64,000 bases of DNA from Nocardioides sp. Arc9.136 (GTDB lineage: Bacteria; Actinomycetota; Actinomycetes; Propionibacteriales; Nocardioidaceae). The position numbers were made by a program, and so were the translations under genes. This document shows positions 18,354-26,443 of this stretch, piece by piece (within the stretch, counting starts at the first letter, position 1; each line of letters opens with the position of its first letter). The DNA lies in assembly GCF_030506255.1 (NCBI RefSeq), contig NZ_CP113431.1:1302001-1366000 (forward strand), in the 5' to 3' direction. The notes beneath the pieces are model-generated. The model searched no databases. It was not told the DNA's origin and was given only the letters and a program-made list of their open reading frames with translations.

Positions 18354-18446
18354 GTCTAACAGGTCCGCACGGGCCCGCCGAAGCCTCGGACGACCGGTGT
18401 GAGCCATCCGACCGGACGGGCCTCCGAGGTCGCCGAGGGGTGCCGA

Positions 18447-18452
18447 TATCCT
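18447..18452 (+). promoter_or_regulatory. -10 element of leaderless small membrane protein gene
   Basis: TATCCT 6 nt before the GTG at 18459. Confidence 0.5.
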
Positions 18453-18458
18453 GCCTCC

Positions 18459-18821
18459 GTGACCGCCACGTTCTCCTCCCTCCGTCGGGCCGCCGCGCTC
18501 CTCACCGGCCTCCTCGTCGTCCTGACCGCCGGTGTCGCGCTGGCCGCCCCCGCGAGCGCCGACGTGCCCGAGGGCTGGTCGGACCCGGACCCGGTCAACA
18601 CGCTGCACGCGCTGCTCCTGCTGGGCGGCGTCCCGCTGCTGCTCTTCGTCCTCATCTGGCTGCTCGTCTACGTCCCCGCCATGGTGCGCGGCGAGCGCGT
18701 CGCCCCCGGCACGGCCACCGCCGAGGACCAGTGGATCGGCGGCCCGCGCAAGTCCACCGCCGAGCTCGCCGGTCCTGACGGCGACGACTCGCAGGCCGGT
18801 GGCGCCAGTGCCCGCTGGTGA
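18459..18821 (+). CDS. Small secreted/membrane protein, unknown function
   Basis: A 120-residue protein. An N-terminal signal-like helix (residues 6-30, Ala-rich, ending APASA) is followed by a short exposed loop, a strongly hydrophobic segment (about 50-72, LLLLGGVPLLLFVLIWLL) and a hydrophilic tail. I do not recognise a family. GTG at 18459 has TATCCT 6 nt upstream. The next gene starts 14 nt before its stop in another frame, so the two are probably translated together. Confidence 0.65.
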   Translation: MTATFSSLRRAAALLTGLLVVLTAGVALAAPASADVPEGWSDPDPVNTLHALLLLGGVPLLLFVLIWLLVYVPAMVRGERVAPGTATAEDQWIGGPRKSTAELAGPDGDDSQAGGASARW

Positions 18822-19197
18822 ACCCCTGACCCCGGCCCAGCGGACCCGCCTCGACGAGGCGATCCGCGCGGCCGAGCGTCACTCGAGGGTCGAGTTCTCC
18901 GTCTTCATCGGCCATGCCGAGGGGCCGGCCAGGCCGTTCGCCACGCAGCTGCACAACTCGCTCGTCGCGCCGGCCCGGAGCATCCTGGTGATGGTCGACC
19001 CCGGCGCACGCACGCTGGAGATCGTCACCGGCGGCTGGGTGCGCCGCTCGCTGACCGACAAGGAGGTCGAGCTGGTCGCGCTGCACATGCAGCAGGCCTT
19101 CGCCGAGGACGACCTCGTCGGCGGCCTGGTCCGGGGCATCCAGATGCTCGCCGACCACGCCCGCTCGCCCCAGACCCTGCACGCGCCCGAGGCCTGA
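18808..19197 (+). CDS. DUF5130-like protein (TPM-related)
   Basis: A 129-residue cytosolic protein resembling actinobacterial DUF5130 proteins, which relate to the TPM phosphatase domain. Visible features are the LDEAIRAAERHSRVEFSVFIG opening, a central VMVDPGARTLEIVTGG strand pair, and RRSLTDKEVELVALHM. Biochemical function is unknown. GTG at 18808 overlaps the upstream coding sequence by 14 nt. The pair ends at a long shared hairpin. Confidence 0.7.
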   Translation: MPAGEPLTPAQRTRLDEAIRAAERHSRVEFSVFIGHAEGPARPFATQLHNSLVAPARSILVMVDPGARTLEIVTGGWVRRSLTDKEVELVALHMQQAFAEDDLVGGLVRGIQMLADHARSPQTLHAPEA

Positions 19198-19225
19198 CCC
19201 GGGCAGCGCCCGACGCCCCGACGTA

Positions 19226-19267
19226 CGACGACGGCCGGCCTCCCCGAGGGGAGACCGGCCGTCGTCG
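19226..19267. terminator. Bidirectional hairpin terminator
   Basis: A 20-bp stem (19226-19245 with 19248-19267) with one mismatch and a 2-nt apex lies between the DUF5130-like gene and convergent pepN. Confidence 0.75.
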
Positions 19268-19284
19268 CGTACCGGGCCGGACCG

Positions 19285-21849
19285 TCAGGCGCGGGCGTCG
19301 CGCTCCTGGGCGGCCAGGGCGCGGACGACCTCGGCGCGGGCCTCGCCGACGTAGCGCTGGGCGCCCGTGGGGGCGTCGTTGTCGGCGAGCCAGGCGTCGA
19401 GCCGGGCGACGGTCTCCGCGGAGGCGAGCGCCTTCGGGAAGCCGTACTCCAGGACGACCGAGCCCTTGTGGAAGCCGAGGAGGTCGATCGCGGTGTCCGC
19501 GGCCTCCAGGTACTTCTCGAGGTACGGCGCGAGGACGTCCTCCTGGCCGAACCGGAAGATCGAGAAGACCATCTCCCGCGACGTCTCGTTGGGCGTGGCC
19601 GGGTCCATGACCGCCGCCCAGCCGGCCTCCTTGGCCGCGGCCGTCGGCTGCGCGACGCGGGCGGCGGCGGCCTTCTCCTTGCCGGCGTTGGTCGGGTCGC
19701 GGTCGAGCTCGGCGTCGATCTCCGCCTCGCCGATCGCGCCCGTGCGGGCCAGGTTCTTCACCAGCTCCCAGCGCAGGTCCTGGTCCACGCTGAGGCCCTC
19801 GACGGTGAAGGAGCCGTCGAGCAGCCCTCGCAGGTCGGCGACGGCCTGCTCGCCGTGCGCGGCGAGCGCGTAGGAGCGGACGAAGGTGAGCTGGTGGTCG
19901 CTGCCGGGCTCCGCGGCGAGCAGCAGCTCGCGCAGGCCCGACTCCCACTCGGCCTTCAGAGCCGGGCGGCCCGCCGGGTCGGAGTAGAACTCCACGGCCA
20001 GCGCGGTCGAGGCGGGGATCCGCGTGACGCCCCACGCGTCGGTCTCCTGGCCGATGTTGGCCAGCACCAGGCGCACCCAGTCCGTCGTGCGCATCTCGCC
20101 GTCGCGGGTCATGTCCCAGGCGGCGCCCCACGCGAGCGCGCGGGGGAGGGAGTCCTCGAGCCTGGAGAGCCCGGAGACGACGGTGGCCAGCGACCGCTCG
20201 TCGAGGCGGATCTTGGCGTAGGCGTGGTCCTCGTCGTTGAGCAGCAGCAGTGCCGGCTGCTCGCGGCCCACCAGCTCCTCGACGGCGGTCGAGGCGCCCT
20301 CGACGTCGACCTCGACGTACTCGCGGCGCACGAGCCGGCCGCCGACCTCGTCGTAGAGGCCGATGCCGAGGCGGTGCCGGCGCAGGGTGGGCTGGTCGGG
20401 GTGGGCGCTCTGCTCGACGGAGAACGACGTGTAGCGGCCCTGGCCGTCGAGCTCGAAGCGCGGCGCGAGGGTGTTGACGCCGGCGGTCTGCAGCCACTCC
20501 TGCGCCCAGCCGCCGAGCTCACGGCCCGAGGACCTCTCGAGCGCGGCGAGCAGGTCGGCGAAGGTGGCGTTCCCGAAGGCGTGGTCCTTGAAGTACTGCC
20601 GCAGGCCCGCGACGAACGGGTCGAGGCCGACCCAGGCGACGAGCTGCTTGAGCACCGACGCGCCCTTGGCGTAGGTGATCATGTCGAAGTTGACCTCGAC
20701 CGCGTGCAGGTCGACGTTGTCGGCCGCGATCGGGTGGGTCGAGGGCAGCTGGTCGGCGCGGTAGCCGGTCTGCTTTCGCGCGTTGGCGAAGCCGGTCCAG
20801 GCGTCGGTGAACTCGGTCGCCTCGGCCTCGCACCAGTAGCAGGCCCACTCGGCGAAGGACTCGTTGAGCCAGAGGTCGTCCCACCACTTCATCGTCACCA
20901 GGTCGCCGAACCACATGTGCGCCATCTCGTGGGTGATGACCGAGGTGCGGAACTCGTAGAACGAGCGCGGCTGGCGGCTGCGGGGGAGGTACTCGTCGCG
21001 CAGCGTCACGCAGCCGGCGTTCTCCATCGCGCCCATGTTGTACTCCGGCACGTAGAGCTGGTCGTACTTGCCGAAGGGGTAGGGGAAGTCGAACTTCTCC
21101 TCGAAGAACTCGAAGCTCTGCTTGGTGATCTTGACCAGCTCGGCGGTGTCCATGTGCTCGACCAGCGACTGGCGGCAGTAGTGGCCGAGCGGGATCGACC
21201 CGTGCTTGCCCTCGTAGACGTCGTGCTCGGCGTGGTACTCGCCGGCCACGATCGCGGTGATGTACGTCGACATCGGCTGGGTCGGCGCGAAGGCCCAGAC
21301 GGCCGCGCCGGCGTCGCCGTCGACGGCGCGCGGCTCGGGCGTGGGGGAGTTCGACACCACGACCCAGTGGGAGGGCGCGGTGACGGTGAAGGTGAAGGGC
21401 GCCTTGAGGTCGGGCTGCTCGAAGGTGGTGAACACCCGGCGCGCGTCGGGGACCTCGAACTGGGAGTAGAGGTAGACCCGGTCGTCGGTCGGGTCGACGA
21501 ACCGGTGCAGGCCCTCCCCGGTGTGGGAGTAGGTGCAGTCGGCACGGACGACCAGCACGTTCTCGGCCTGGAGCCCGGGCAGGGCGATCCGGCTGTCGGC
21601 GTACGCGGTGGCGGGGTCCAGGGGCTCGCCGTTCAGCGTGATCTCGTGGACCTCGGCGTCGACGAGGTCGGCGAAGGTCTCCGCGCCGGGCTCGCGGCAG
21701 GTGAACGCGATCGTGGTGGTCGAGCCGAAGGTGCCGGTGTGCTCGGCCGCGGTGGCGGCCGTGAGGTCGAGGTCGATGGCGTACGACGTGACGTCCAGGA
21801 GGGCTGCGCGGGTGGCGGCCTCGTCCCGGGTGAGGTTGGTTCCAGGCAT
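19285..21849 (-). CDS. pepN: Aminopeptidase N (M1 family)
   Basis: An 854-residue zinc aminopeptidase that trims N-terminal residues from peptides in the cytosol. The substrate-recognition GAMEN motif lies near residue 273, the zinc site HEMAH near residue 305, and the third zinc ligand in NESFAEW downstream. An N-terminal beta domain (1-220) and a helical ERAP1-like C-terminal domain (from about 530) complete the M1 layout seen in Streptomyces lividans PepN. ATG at 21849 (MPGTNLTRDEA) is the family's usual start. CAGGAT lies 6 nt upstream. It diverges from the secreted CHAP protein. Confidence 0.95.
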   Translation of the reverse strand: MPGTNLTRDEAATRAALLDVTSYAIDLDLTAATAAEHTGTFGSTTTIAFTCREPGAETFADLVDAEVHEITLNGEPLDPATAYADSRIALPGLQAENVLVVRADCTYSHTGEGLHRFVDPTDDRVYLYSQFEVPDARRVFTTFEQPDLKAPFTFTVTAPSHWVVVSNSPTPEPRAVDGDAGAAVWAFAPTQPMSTYITAIVAGEYHAEHDVYEGKHGSIPLGHYCRQSLVEHMDTAELVKITKQSFEFFEEKFDFPYPFGKYDQLYVPEYNMGAMENAGCVTLRDEYLPRSRQPRSFYEFRTSVITHEMAHMWFGDLVTMKWWDDLWLNESFAEWACYWCEAEATEFTDAWTGFANARKQTGYRADQLPSTHPIAADNVDLHAVEVNFDMITYAKGASVLKQLVAWVGLDPFVAGLRQYFKDHAFGNATFADLLAALERSSGRELGGWAQEWLQTAGVNTLAPRFELDGQGRYTSFSVEQSAHPDQPTLRRHRLGIGLYDEVGGRLVRREYVEVDVEGASTAVEELVGREQPALLLLNDEDHAYAKIRLDERSLATVVSGLSRLEDSLPRALAWGAAWDMTRDGEMRTTDWVRLVLANIGQETDAWGVTRIPASTALAVEFYSDPAGRPALKAEWESGLRELLLAAEPGSDHQLTFVRSYALAAHGEQAVADLRGLLDGSFTVEGLSVDQDLRWELVKNLARTGAIGEAEIDAELDRDPTNAGKEKAAAARVAQPTAAAKEAGWAAVMDPATPNETSREMVFSIFRFGQEDVLAPYLEKYLEAADTAIDLLGFHKGSVVLEYGFPKALASAETVARLDAWLADNDAPTGAQRYVGEARAEVVRALAAQERDARA

Positions 21850-21949
21850 GGGAGGATCCTGCCACCGGCTCGCAGGGGCGGTGCAGGCGCCCGAGCAGCG
21901 CCGGAAGAAAAGTTTCCCGACTCGCGTGTCGGTGCTTGACATCTTTCAC

Positions 21950-21955
21950 TAGAGT
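21950..21955 (+). promoter_or_regulatory. -10 element of leaderless CHAP-protein gene
   Basis: TAGAGT 6 nt before the GTG at 21962. A TTGACA at 21936-21941 is only 8 nt upstream, too close to be its -35. Confidence 0.5.
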
Positions 21956-21961
21956 GCCGCT

Positions 21962-23608
21962 GTGCCCCAGCAGTCACAGCCGTCCCGTGCGCCGCAGACC
22001 TCCCCGGTCCGGCGTCCCGCCGCGGCCCTCGTGCTGCTCGTCAGCACCCTCCTCGGCCTGGTCGCCGGGCTCGTCGTGGTGCCGGTCGCGCCGGCCGCGG
22101 CCGCCTCGACGTACCTCTGCACCGGCTACCAGGGGTGCCGCCAGGCGGGCTACTCCAACGCCGGCTACGAGGCCGCCGGCTCGAAGATGTACTGGCGGAT
22201 GTACGCGGGGCACAACTGCACCAACTACGTCGCCTACCGGATGGTCAAGAGCGGCATGCCGGACGACCGACCGTGGTCCGGCGGCGGCAACGCCGAGAAC
22301 TGGGGCCGGGCGATGGCGTCGATCACCGACGCCACCCCCATGGTCGGTGCCGTCGCGTGGTGGAAGGCCAACACCGGCGGCGCCGGGTCGGTCGGCCACG
22401 TCGCCTACGTCGAGCAGGTCGTCTCCGCCTCCGAGATCGTGGTGTCCGAGGACAGCTGGCGCGGCGACTTCCACTGGCGGCGGATCACCAAGTCCGGCGG
22501 CAGCTGGCCCAGCGGCTTCATCCACTTCAACGACCGCGTGGTCGTCAACGACGCGCCGCCGGCCGTCGTCGGCACCCCGACCGTGGGCCGGCCGGTGACC
22601 GCGGACGCCGGGGCGTGGCAGCCGACGGCGACGTACTCCTACCAGTGGCTGGCCGGTGGCAAGCCGGTCGCCGGTGCCACGAGCTCGACGTTCACCCCCA
22701 CGCCCGCCCTCAAGGGCACCCAGCTCGCCGTTCGGGTCACCGCCCAGCGCAAGGGGTACGCCGCGGCGTCGGCGACCTCCCCGGTCGCCCCCGCCGTCGC
22801 GCCGGGCGCGCTGGAGCCCGGGCCCGCGCCGGCCATCAGCGGCACCGCGGAGGTCGACCAGACCCTCACCGTCTCGCAGCCGACGTTCACCCCCGCCCCG
22901 GAGAAGCAGGCCGTGCAGTGGCTGGCCGACGGCCGGCCGATCGCCGGCGCGACCGGGTGGTCGCTGGAGCTCGGCCAGGAGCAGATCGGCGCGGCCGTGT
23001 CGGCGCGGGTCACGGCGAGGTCGGCCGGCTACACCAAAGCCGTCGTCGAGGCGGCGCCCACCCCGAAGGTCATCGCCGGCACCATCGAGGTGACCGACCA
23101 GTTCCGGGTCCGCGGCGTGCCGCGCGTGGGGCGGACGCTGACGGCCGTGGACGGCCGGTTCTCCCCGGCCGACGCCGAGGTCACGCGGACCTGGCTGCGC
23201 GACGGCACGCCGGTCGGCACCGGCCCGACCTACGTGCTCACCCCCGAGGACGCCGGGCACCGGATGTCGCTGCGCGTGGACCTCGCCGCCCCGCACTACC
23301 GGAGCGCGACGAGCACCGTCCGCACCGAGGGCAGCGTGGCGACCACCTCCTCGCTGGCGGTCCGCGCGACGGGCAGGGCCGGCAGGGCGGTGGTCGTGGT
23401 CGACGTCAGCGCCCCGGGCCTCAGCGGACCCGGTGGTCCGGTCAAGGTCAAGGTCGGCGGCCGGACGGTGACCGCGACGGTCGTGGGTGGCCGGGCACGG
23501 GTCGTGGTCGCAAAGGTCAGGGCGGGTCGCCACCAGGTCACCGTCGTGTACGCCGGCACCTCGCTGGTCCGCAGCAGCCGGGCGACCACCACGGTGGTCG
23601 TGCGCTGA
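21962..23608 (+). CDS. Secreted CHAP-domain protein with repeated Ig-like modules
   Basis: A 548-residue exported protein. A signal peptide covers residues 1-48 (basic N-region, Leu/Val core, ending APAAAA). The CHAP domain (about 50-195) has Cys86 in GHNCTNY as nucleophile, His146 in SVGHVAYVE, and an acidic residue in VSEDSW, the triad of peptidoglycan amidases or endopeptidases. Three modules of about 85 residues follow, each with V/D-Q/R-T-L-T-like openings and a WLADG or WLAGG centre (about 200-285, 290-370, 375-450). A final beta-rich module (about 455-548, SLAVRATGRAGRAVVVV) looks Ig-like. It probably cleaves or binds the cell wall. Leaderless GTG start. Divergent from pepN. Confidence 0.85.
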   Translation: MPQQSQPSRAPQTSPVRRPAAALVLLVSTLLGLVAGLVVVPVAPAAAASTYLCTGYQGCRQAGYSNAGYEAAGSKMYWRMYAGHNCTNYVAYRMVKSGMPDDRPWSGGGNAENWGRAMASITDATPMVGAVAWWKANTGGAGSVGHVAYVEQVVSASEIVVSEDSWRGDFHWRRITKSGGSWPSGFIHFNDRVVVNDAPPAVVGTPTVGRPVTADAGAWQPTATYSYQWLAGGKPVAGATSSTFTPTPALKGTQLAVRVTAQRKGYAAASATSPVAPAVAPGALEPGPAPAISGTAEVDQTLTVSQPTFTPAPEKQAVQWLADGRPIAGATGWSLELGQEQIGAAVSARVTARSAGYTKAVVEAAPTPKVIAGTIEVTDQFRVRGVPRVGRTLTAVDGRFSPADAEVTRTWLRDGTPVGTGPTYVLTPEDAGHRMSLRVDLAAPHYRSATSTVRTEGSVATTSSLAVRATGRAGRAVVVVDVSAPGLSGPGGPVKVKVGGRTVTATVVGGRARVVVAKVRAGRHQVTVVYAGTSLVRSSRATTTVVVR

Positions 23609-23639
23609 CGCCGGCCCCGGCGTCTGCCACGATCCGTCC

Positions 23640-25007
23640 GTGAGTCGAGCACCGGGCCGGCGCGAGTCGCAGGTCGTCCCCCTCCGGGAGGCGACGGCCG
23701 CGTGGTTCCGCATCTCCCTGCAGACCTTCGGGGGGCCGGCCGGCCAGATCGCGGTGATGCAGCGCGAGCTGGTCGACGAGCGTCGCTGGCTCGGCGAGCG
23801 GCGATTCCTCCACGCGCTGAGCTACTGCATGCTGCTGCCGGGGCCGGAGGCCCAGCAGCTCGCGATCTACACCGGGTGGCTGCTCAACGGCTGGCTCGGC
23901 GGACTGGTGGCCGGGGTGCTGTTCGTCCTCCCCGGCGTCGTCGCGCTCCTGGCGCTGTCGTGGCTCTACGTCGCGCAGGGCGACAGCGTGGTCGTCACGG
24001 GGCTGTTCCTCGGTCTCGCGCCCGCGGTCGTCGCCGTCGTGCTCCAGGCGGTGCTGCGGATCGGTGGCCGCTCGCTGCGGCACCCGGCGCTGGTCGCGCT
24101 GACGGTGGCGGCGTTCCTGTGCCTGGCGGTGCTCGACGTGCCGTTCCCCGTGGTGGTGCTCGGTGCGGGCCTGGTCGGCTGGCTGGTCGGGCGGCGGGTG
24201 CCGGCGTTCGCCCGGCCGCGGGAGGACGAGGCGGCCGACGGCCCGCCGCCGCTCGTGCCCGACGACGCGCTCCACACCGCCCCGCCCTCGTGGCGCCGCA
24301 ACCTGGTCGTGCTCGTCGTCGGCGTCGTGCTGTGGGTGCTCCCGGTCGTGGCGGCATGGGCGCTCGCCGGTGGCCGGTCGAGCGTCTACACCGACCAGGG
24401 CCTGTTCTTCGGCGGCATGGCGCTGGTGACCTTCGGCGGCGCCTACGCGGTGCTGTCCTACGTCGCGCAGGCGGCCGTGGAGACCTACGGCTGGCTGGGC
24501 GCGGGGGAGATGGCGCGCGGGCTGGCGCTCGCGGAGGCGACCCCGGGCCCGTTGATCATGGTCGTGCAGTTCGTCGCGTTCCTCGGCGCCTACCGCGACC
24601 CCGGCGGTCTCGACCCGTGGCTGGCGGCCGTCCTGGCCTCGCTGCTCACGGTGTGGGTCACCTTCGTGCCGTGCTTCCTCTTCATCTACCTCGGCGCGCC
24701 GTACGTCGAGCGGCTGCGGGGCAGCGCGTCCCTGTCGGCGGCGCTGGCCGGGGTGACCGCGGCGGTCGTCGGGGTGATCGCGAACCTGGCGCTGTTCTTC
24801 GCGGTGCACACCCTCTTCGCCGACACCCGGCACGTCGGGCTGGACCACCTCGGGCTGGAGCTGCCCGTGTGGTCGTCGTGGTCCTGGCAGGCGGTGCTCG
24901 TGACCGCGGTGGCGCTGGTCCTCGTCCTGCGCCTGCGCTGGTCGGTGCTGCGCACACTCGGGGCCTGCGCCCTGCTCGGCCTGGTGCTGCACCTGCTCAC
25001 CCGCTGA
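23640..25007 (+). CDS. chrA: Chromate transporter, two-domain CHR family
   Basis: A 455-residue polytopic membrane protein of the long CHR family, which exports chromate. Two homologous halves are visible: the first has LQTFGGPAGQIAVMQREL and LLPGPEAQQLAIYTG, the second LVTFGGAYAVLSYV and EATPGPLIMVVQF. About ten to twelve hydrophobic segments are separated by a hydrophilic central linker near residues 185-220. GTG at 23640 begins MSRAPGRRESQ; a CACGAT hexamer lies 6 nt before it. It follows the CHAP gene by 31 nt in the same direction. Resistance to chromate is the known role of the family; a true substrate here is inferred. Confidence 0.9.
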   Translation: MSRAPGRRESQVVPLREATAAWFRISLQTFGGPAGQIAVMQRELVDERRWLGERRFLHALSYCMLLPGPEAQQLAIYTGWLLNGWLGGLVAGVLFVLPGVVALLALSWLYVAQGDSVVVTGLFLGLAPAVVAVVLQAVLRIGGRSLRHPALVALTVAAFLCLAVLDVPFPVVVLGAGLVGWLVGRRVPAFARPREDEAADGPPPLVPDDALHTAPPSWRRNLVVLVVGVVLWVLPVVAAWALAGGRSSVYTDQGLFFGGMALVTFGGAYAVLSYVAQAAVETYGWLGAGEMARGLALAEATPGPLIMVVQFVAFLGAYRDPGGLDPWLAAVLASLLTVWVTFVPCFLFIYLGAPYVERLRGSASLSAALAGVTAAVVGVIANLALFFAVHTLFADTRHVGLDHLGLELPVWSSWSWQAVLVTAVALVLVLRLRWSVLRTLGACALLGLVLHLLTR

Positions 25008-25064
25008 CCCAGCGGCCGGGTGAGCCGCGGAACACCCGTCGGCCGGCCGGTGTTGACTGCAGCC

Positions 25065-25667
25065 ATGACCACCAACGCCGACTTCTGGTTCGACCCCGCC
25101 TGCCCGTTCGCCTGGATCACCTCGCGCTGGATCCTCGAGGTCGAGAAGGTCCGCGACATCTCCGTCACCTGGCACCTGATGTCCCTGGCCTACCTCAACC
25201 AGGACAAGGACATCCCCGAGGAGTACCGCGAGTTCCTCAAGACCGCCTGGCAGCCCGTGCGGGTCGTCATGGCCGCCGAGCAGGCCCACGGCAAGGAGGT
25301 GCTCCTGCCGCTGTACACCGCGCTGGGCACCCGCCGGCACAACGAGGGCCAGGACCTCACCCGCGAGGTCATCGAGTCCGCCCTCGAGGAGGCCGGCCTG
25401 CCGACCTCGCTGGCCGACGCGATGGACGACTCCTCCTACGACGAGGCGATCAAGAAGTCCCACCACCTCGGCATGGACCAGGTCGGCGACGAGGTCGGCA
25501 CCCCGACCATCGCCATCGAGGGCACCGCGTTCTTCGGGCCGGTGCTGTCCTCGATCCCCAAGGGCGAGGAGGCCGGCAAGGTCTGGGACGGCGCCGTCCT
25601 GCTCGCGGGCTACCCCTACTTCTTCGAGCTCAAGCGCTCGCGCAACGCCGAGCTCGACTTCAGCTAG
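25065..25667 (+). CDS. DsbA-fold oxidoreductase, Rv2466c-like (mycothiol-linked nitroreductase family)
   Basis: A 200-residue thioredoxin/DsbA-fold protein closely resembling M. tuberculosis Rv2466c (matching segments include [34 protein letters not shown] and [17 protein letters not shown]). Rv2466c uses a CPWC motif with mycothiol or mycoredoxin and activates nitro prodrugs under oxidative stress. Here the motif reads C-P-F-A at residues 12-15: the second cysteine is Ala, so the protein is monothiol and would need an external thiol to resolve. ATG at 25065 ([11 protein letters not shown]) aligns with the family. The stop codon sits in a 14-bp tandem repeat shared with the convergent GPP34 gene. 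Confidence 0.88.
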   Translation: MTTNADFWFDPACPFAWITSRWILEVEKVRDISVTWHLMSLAYLNQDKDIPEEYREFLKTAWQPVRVVMAAEQAHGKEVLLPLYTALGTRRHNEGQDLTREVIESALEEAGLPTSLADAMDDSSYDEAIKKSHHLGMDQVGDEVGTPTIAIEGTAFFGPVLSSIPKGEEAGKVWDGAVLLAGYPYFFELKRSRNAELDFS

Positions 25668-25705
25668 CCGGACCCGGCTGGCTCGACCCGGCTAGCTCGA
25701 CCCGG
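25664..25705. repeat. Three tandem 14-bp repeats holding two convergent stop codons
   Basis: Units at 25664-25677, 25678-25691 and 25692-25705 follow CTNGCTCGACCCGG; units 1 and 3 differ at 2 of 14 positions, unit 2 differs from unit 3 at one. CTAG in unit 1 supplies the stop of the Rv2466c-like gene and CTA in unit 3 the stop of the GPP34 gene on the other strand. Confidence 0.75.
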
Positions 25706-26369
25706 CGGTCGCGGCCCCTCCGGCCGCGACCGCCGCGGTCATCGCCGCGGTGGAGGCGGCGATCGCGTCCTTGACCGCCTTGGCCGCCCAGTCGCCGTCG
25801 GCCAGCGCCTTCGCGCGCTTGCGCACCTCGCCGCCCGACATGCCCTGGTGGTCGACGGTCTTGTGGGCGCGGCCCAGGGCGTCGAGCAGCGCCACCAGCG
25901 CGCGGGTGCGCTCGTCGGGCTCGGCGCCGGAGACCAGCGCGGCGGTGAGCGCGCGCCGCACGGCGTCCTCGTGGGTGGAGTCGACCGCGGGCCAGGTCCG
26001 GCGGGGGAACAGCCCCAGCACCTTGTCGGTGCGCTGCTCGACCATCCCGCGGCGCTCCAGGCTCGCGAAGAGGTCGTCCTTGACGCCCTTGCCGAGCCGG
26101 TTGACCAGGTCCTGCGCGCCGCGCTCCTTCTCGGCGACCGTCGCCAGGGCCGCGGCGAGCAACGGGTCCTGCGGGGCGGCGGCCGGCGCCGGGCGCACCT
26201 TCGCGGAGTGCCAGAAGCCGCGCTTGTCCTCGACCTCGACGGCCCCGGCGAGCGCCAGCTCCACAAGCAGCGCGCCGCCGAGCGCGGTCTGCAGGTAGGT
26301 GCTCGCGGCGACGGTGCCCTTCTCGTCGTCGAGCAGCAGGAGGAGGAGGTCCTCGGCGATGAGCGTCAT
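25692..26369 (-). CDS. GPP34 (GOLPH3/VPS74)-like phosphoprotein
   Basis: A 225-residue protein with the GPP34 fold, known from eukaryotic phosphoinositide-binding GOLPH3 and widespread but uncharacterised in actinobacteria. It begins MTLIAEDLLLLLLDDEKG, the characteristic opening, then LGGALLVELALAG, a short central hinge, and a C-terminal helical bundle with LLDALGRAHK. No signal peptide or membrane helix. ATG at 26369 has TAGCGT 7 nt upstream on the minus strand. The last residues are encoded within the tandem repeat at 25664-25705. It diverges from metG. Membrane or lipid association is inferred from the eukaryotic relatives. Confidence 0.85.
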   Translation of the reverse strand: MTLIAEDLLLLLLDDEKGTVAASTYLQTALGGALLVELALAGAVEVEDKRGFWHSAKVRPAPAAAPQDPLLAAALATVAEKERGAQDLVNRLGKGVKDDLFASLERRGMVEQRTDKVLGLFPRRTWPAVDSTHEDAVRRALTAALVSGAEPDERTRALVALLDALGRAHKTVDHQGMSGGEVRKRAKALADGDWAAKAVKDAIAASTAAMTAAVAAGGAATAGSS

Positions 26370-26376
26370 GCGGATC

Positions 26377-26382
26377 ACGCTA
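26377..26382 (-). promoter_or_regulatory. -10 element of leaderless GPP34 gene
   Basis: TAGCGT on the minus strand, 7 nt before the ATG. Confidence 0.5.
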
Positions 26383-26430
26383 GCGCCGTCCGCGGCCCGC
26401 ACCGGCGCAGGCGCGAGCGGACCGCGACCC

Positions 26431-26436
26431 TAGGAT
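26431..26436 (+). promoter_or_regulatory. -10 element of leaderless metG
   Basis: TAGGAT 7 nt before the ATG at 26444. The divergent -10 of the GPP34 gene is 48 bp away. Confidence 0.5.
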
Positions 26437-26443
26437 CGGCCCC

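Noticed and set aside
21936..21941. TTGACA as -35 for the CHAP-protein gene
   Set aside because: It lies only 8 nt from TAGAGT, and a -10 at 17 nt would fall on the start codon.
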